From assembly GCF_025917685.1 (NCBI RefSeq), contig NZ_CP089518.1:2419001-2483000 (forward strand): 64,000 nt of DNA, read 5' to 3'. The DNA is from Bacillus cereus (lineage in GTDB: Bacteria > Bacillota > Bacilli > Bacillales > Bacillaceae_G). How positions within the stretch are numbered: position 1 is the stretch's first letter; the number at the start of each line of letters is the position of its first letter. Of the stretch, positions 63,601 to 64,000 are shown in pieces. The notes beneath the pieces were generated by a model that was not told the DNA's origin, searched no databases, and saw nothing but the letters and a program-made list of their open reading frames with translations. The translations under genes were made by a program, and so were the position numbers.

Positions 63601-64000
63601 ATGTATAAGTATTTACATGTTTTGAACGATCTAGAAAGTATGATTCAAAATGGTGAGATAAAAGAAGGGAAGAAATTACCGTCTATACGTGCGCTTGTTA
63701 CACAATACGAATGTAATAAGGCGACAATTATACGGGCGCTTCACGAATTAGAAAAACGCCATATTATTTATTCTGTACCTCAAAGTGGATACTACGTTGT
63801 TAAAAAATCTGGAAGTTACGTAGAAAGTAACGAGATTATTGATTTCGCTTCTTCAGCACCAGATCCCGATGTTTTTCCATACTTGGATTTTCAGCATTGT
63901 ATTAATAAAGCGATTGATACATATAAGAATGATTTGTTTATATACGGAACACCGAAAGGATTACCATCCTTAATTTCGGTTGTTCAAAAACAATTAGCAA
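63601..64000 (+). CDS. GntR/MocR family regulator with aminotransferase-like domain (partial, runs off the window)
   Basis: The first 133 residues are present. The GntR winged helix reads LESMIQNGEIKEGKKLPSIR and then CNKATIIRALHELEKRHI, and FASSAPDPDVFPYLDF to YGTPKGLPSL begins the fold type I aminotransferase domain that binds pyridoxal phosphate. AGGAGGTG lies upstream of an ATGATG pair (63598/63601). The gene has no stop within the window. It probably controls the divergent EamA transporter gene. Confidence 0.85.
   Translation, partial: MYKYLHVLNDLESMIQNGEIKEGKKLPSIRALVTQYECNKATIIRALHELEKRHIIYSVPQSGYYVVKKSGSYVESNEIIDFASSAPDPDVFPYLDFQHCINKAIDTYKNDLFIYGTPKGLPSLISVVQKQLA

Overview
The window is chromosomal DNA of low G+C from a spore-forming Firmicute, almost certainly a member of the Bacillus cereus group. 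The evidence is a class A beta-lactamase of the Bla1 type, a collagen-like exosporium protein with an exosporium leader motif, a T-box-controlled proBA operon, a leucine-degradation operon of the B. subtilis yngJ-E type, purine-rich Shine-Dalgarno sites and many TTG/GTG starts. No tRNA, rRNA, CRISPR array or complete insertion sequence was found.

Layout. 1-7 kb: bla1, proC (minus strand), then a proline T-box leader and proBA, a membrane-anchored metallophosphoesterase and a small protein. 7.1-10.6 kb: an ABC-2 type exporter with its TetR regulator behind a palindromic operator, followed by a decayed DUF523/DUF1722 gene. 10.8-18.8 kb: a seven-gene operon (acyl-CoA dehydrogenase, biotin carboxylase, biotin carrier, HMG-CoA lyase, enoyl-CoA hydratase, carboxyltransferase, acyl-CoA synthetase) that fits conversion of isovaleryl-CoA to acetoacetate and acetyl-CoA. 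19.2-22.4 kb: spore or surface genes (collagen-like protein, cysteine-rich coat-like protein, DivIC-like protein) separated by gene-poor, decayed DNA. 22.5-33.2 kb: small accessory enzymes (GNAT, kinase-like, hydrolase, DinB, methyltransferases) around a two-component system beside an S11 carboxypeptidase homologue that has lost all three catalytic motifs. 33.6-44.6 kb: a large UvrA-like two-ABC protein with an unusual zinc-binding C-terminal half, a PadR/HAAS/serine-hydrolase operon behind a perfect 22-bp dyad, and MerR, HxlR/SDR, methyltransferase and VOC genes.

44.7-57.3 kb is an alpha-galactoside and galactose utilisation island. It holds a LacI regulator, a sugar ABC importer without its own ATPase, a DUF624 protein, a GH36 and a GH4 alpha-galactosidase, galK, galT and a galE cut off after 20 codons. 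Transposase relics and other broken genes lie at its left edge, in its middle and at its right edge, which suggests lateral gain followed by decay. Together the genes would import melibiose- or raffinose-type sugars, release galactose and carry it through the Leloir pathway, with epimerase supplied from elsewhere.

57.3-64 kb: a YolD fragment, two aminoglycoside-phosphotransferase-fold proteins, a broken AraC-type regulator, an M3 oligopeptidase, and an EamA transporter divergent from a MocR-type regulator that runs off the window.

The most unusual items are the triply degenerate S11 protein next to the two-component system, the UvrA-like 1056-residue protein, the PadR dyad, and the decayed alpha-galactoside island. 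Function calls rest on motifs and family resemblance read by eye; no database search was run.
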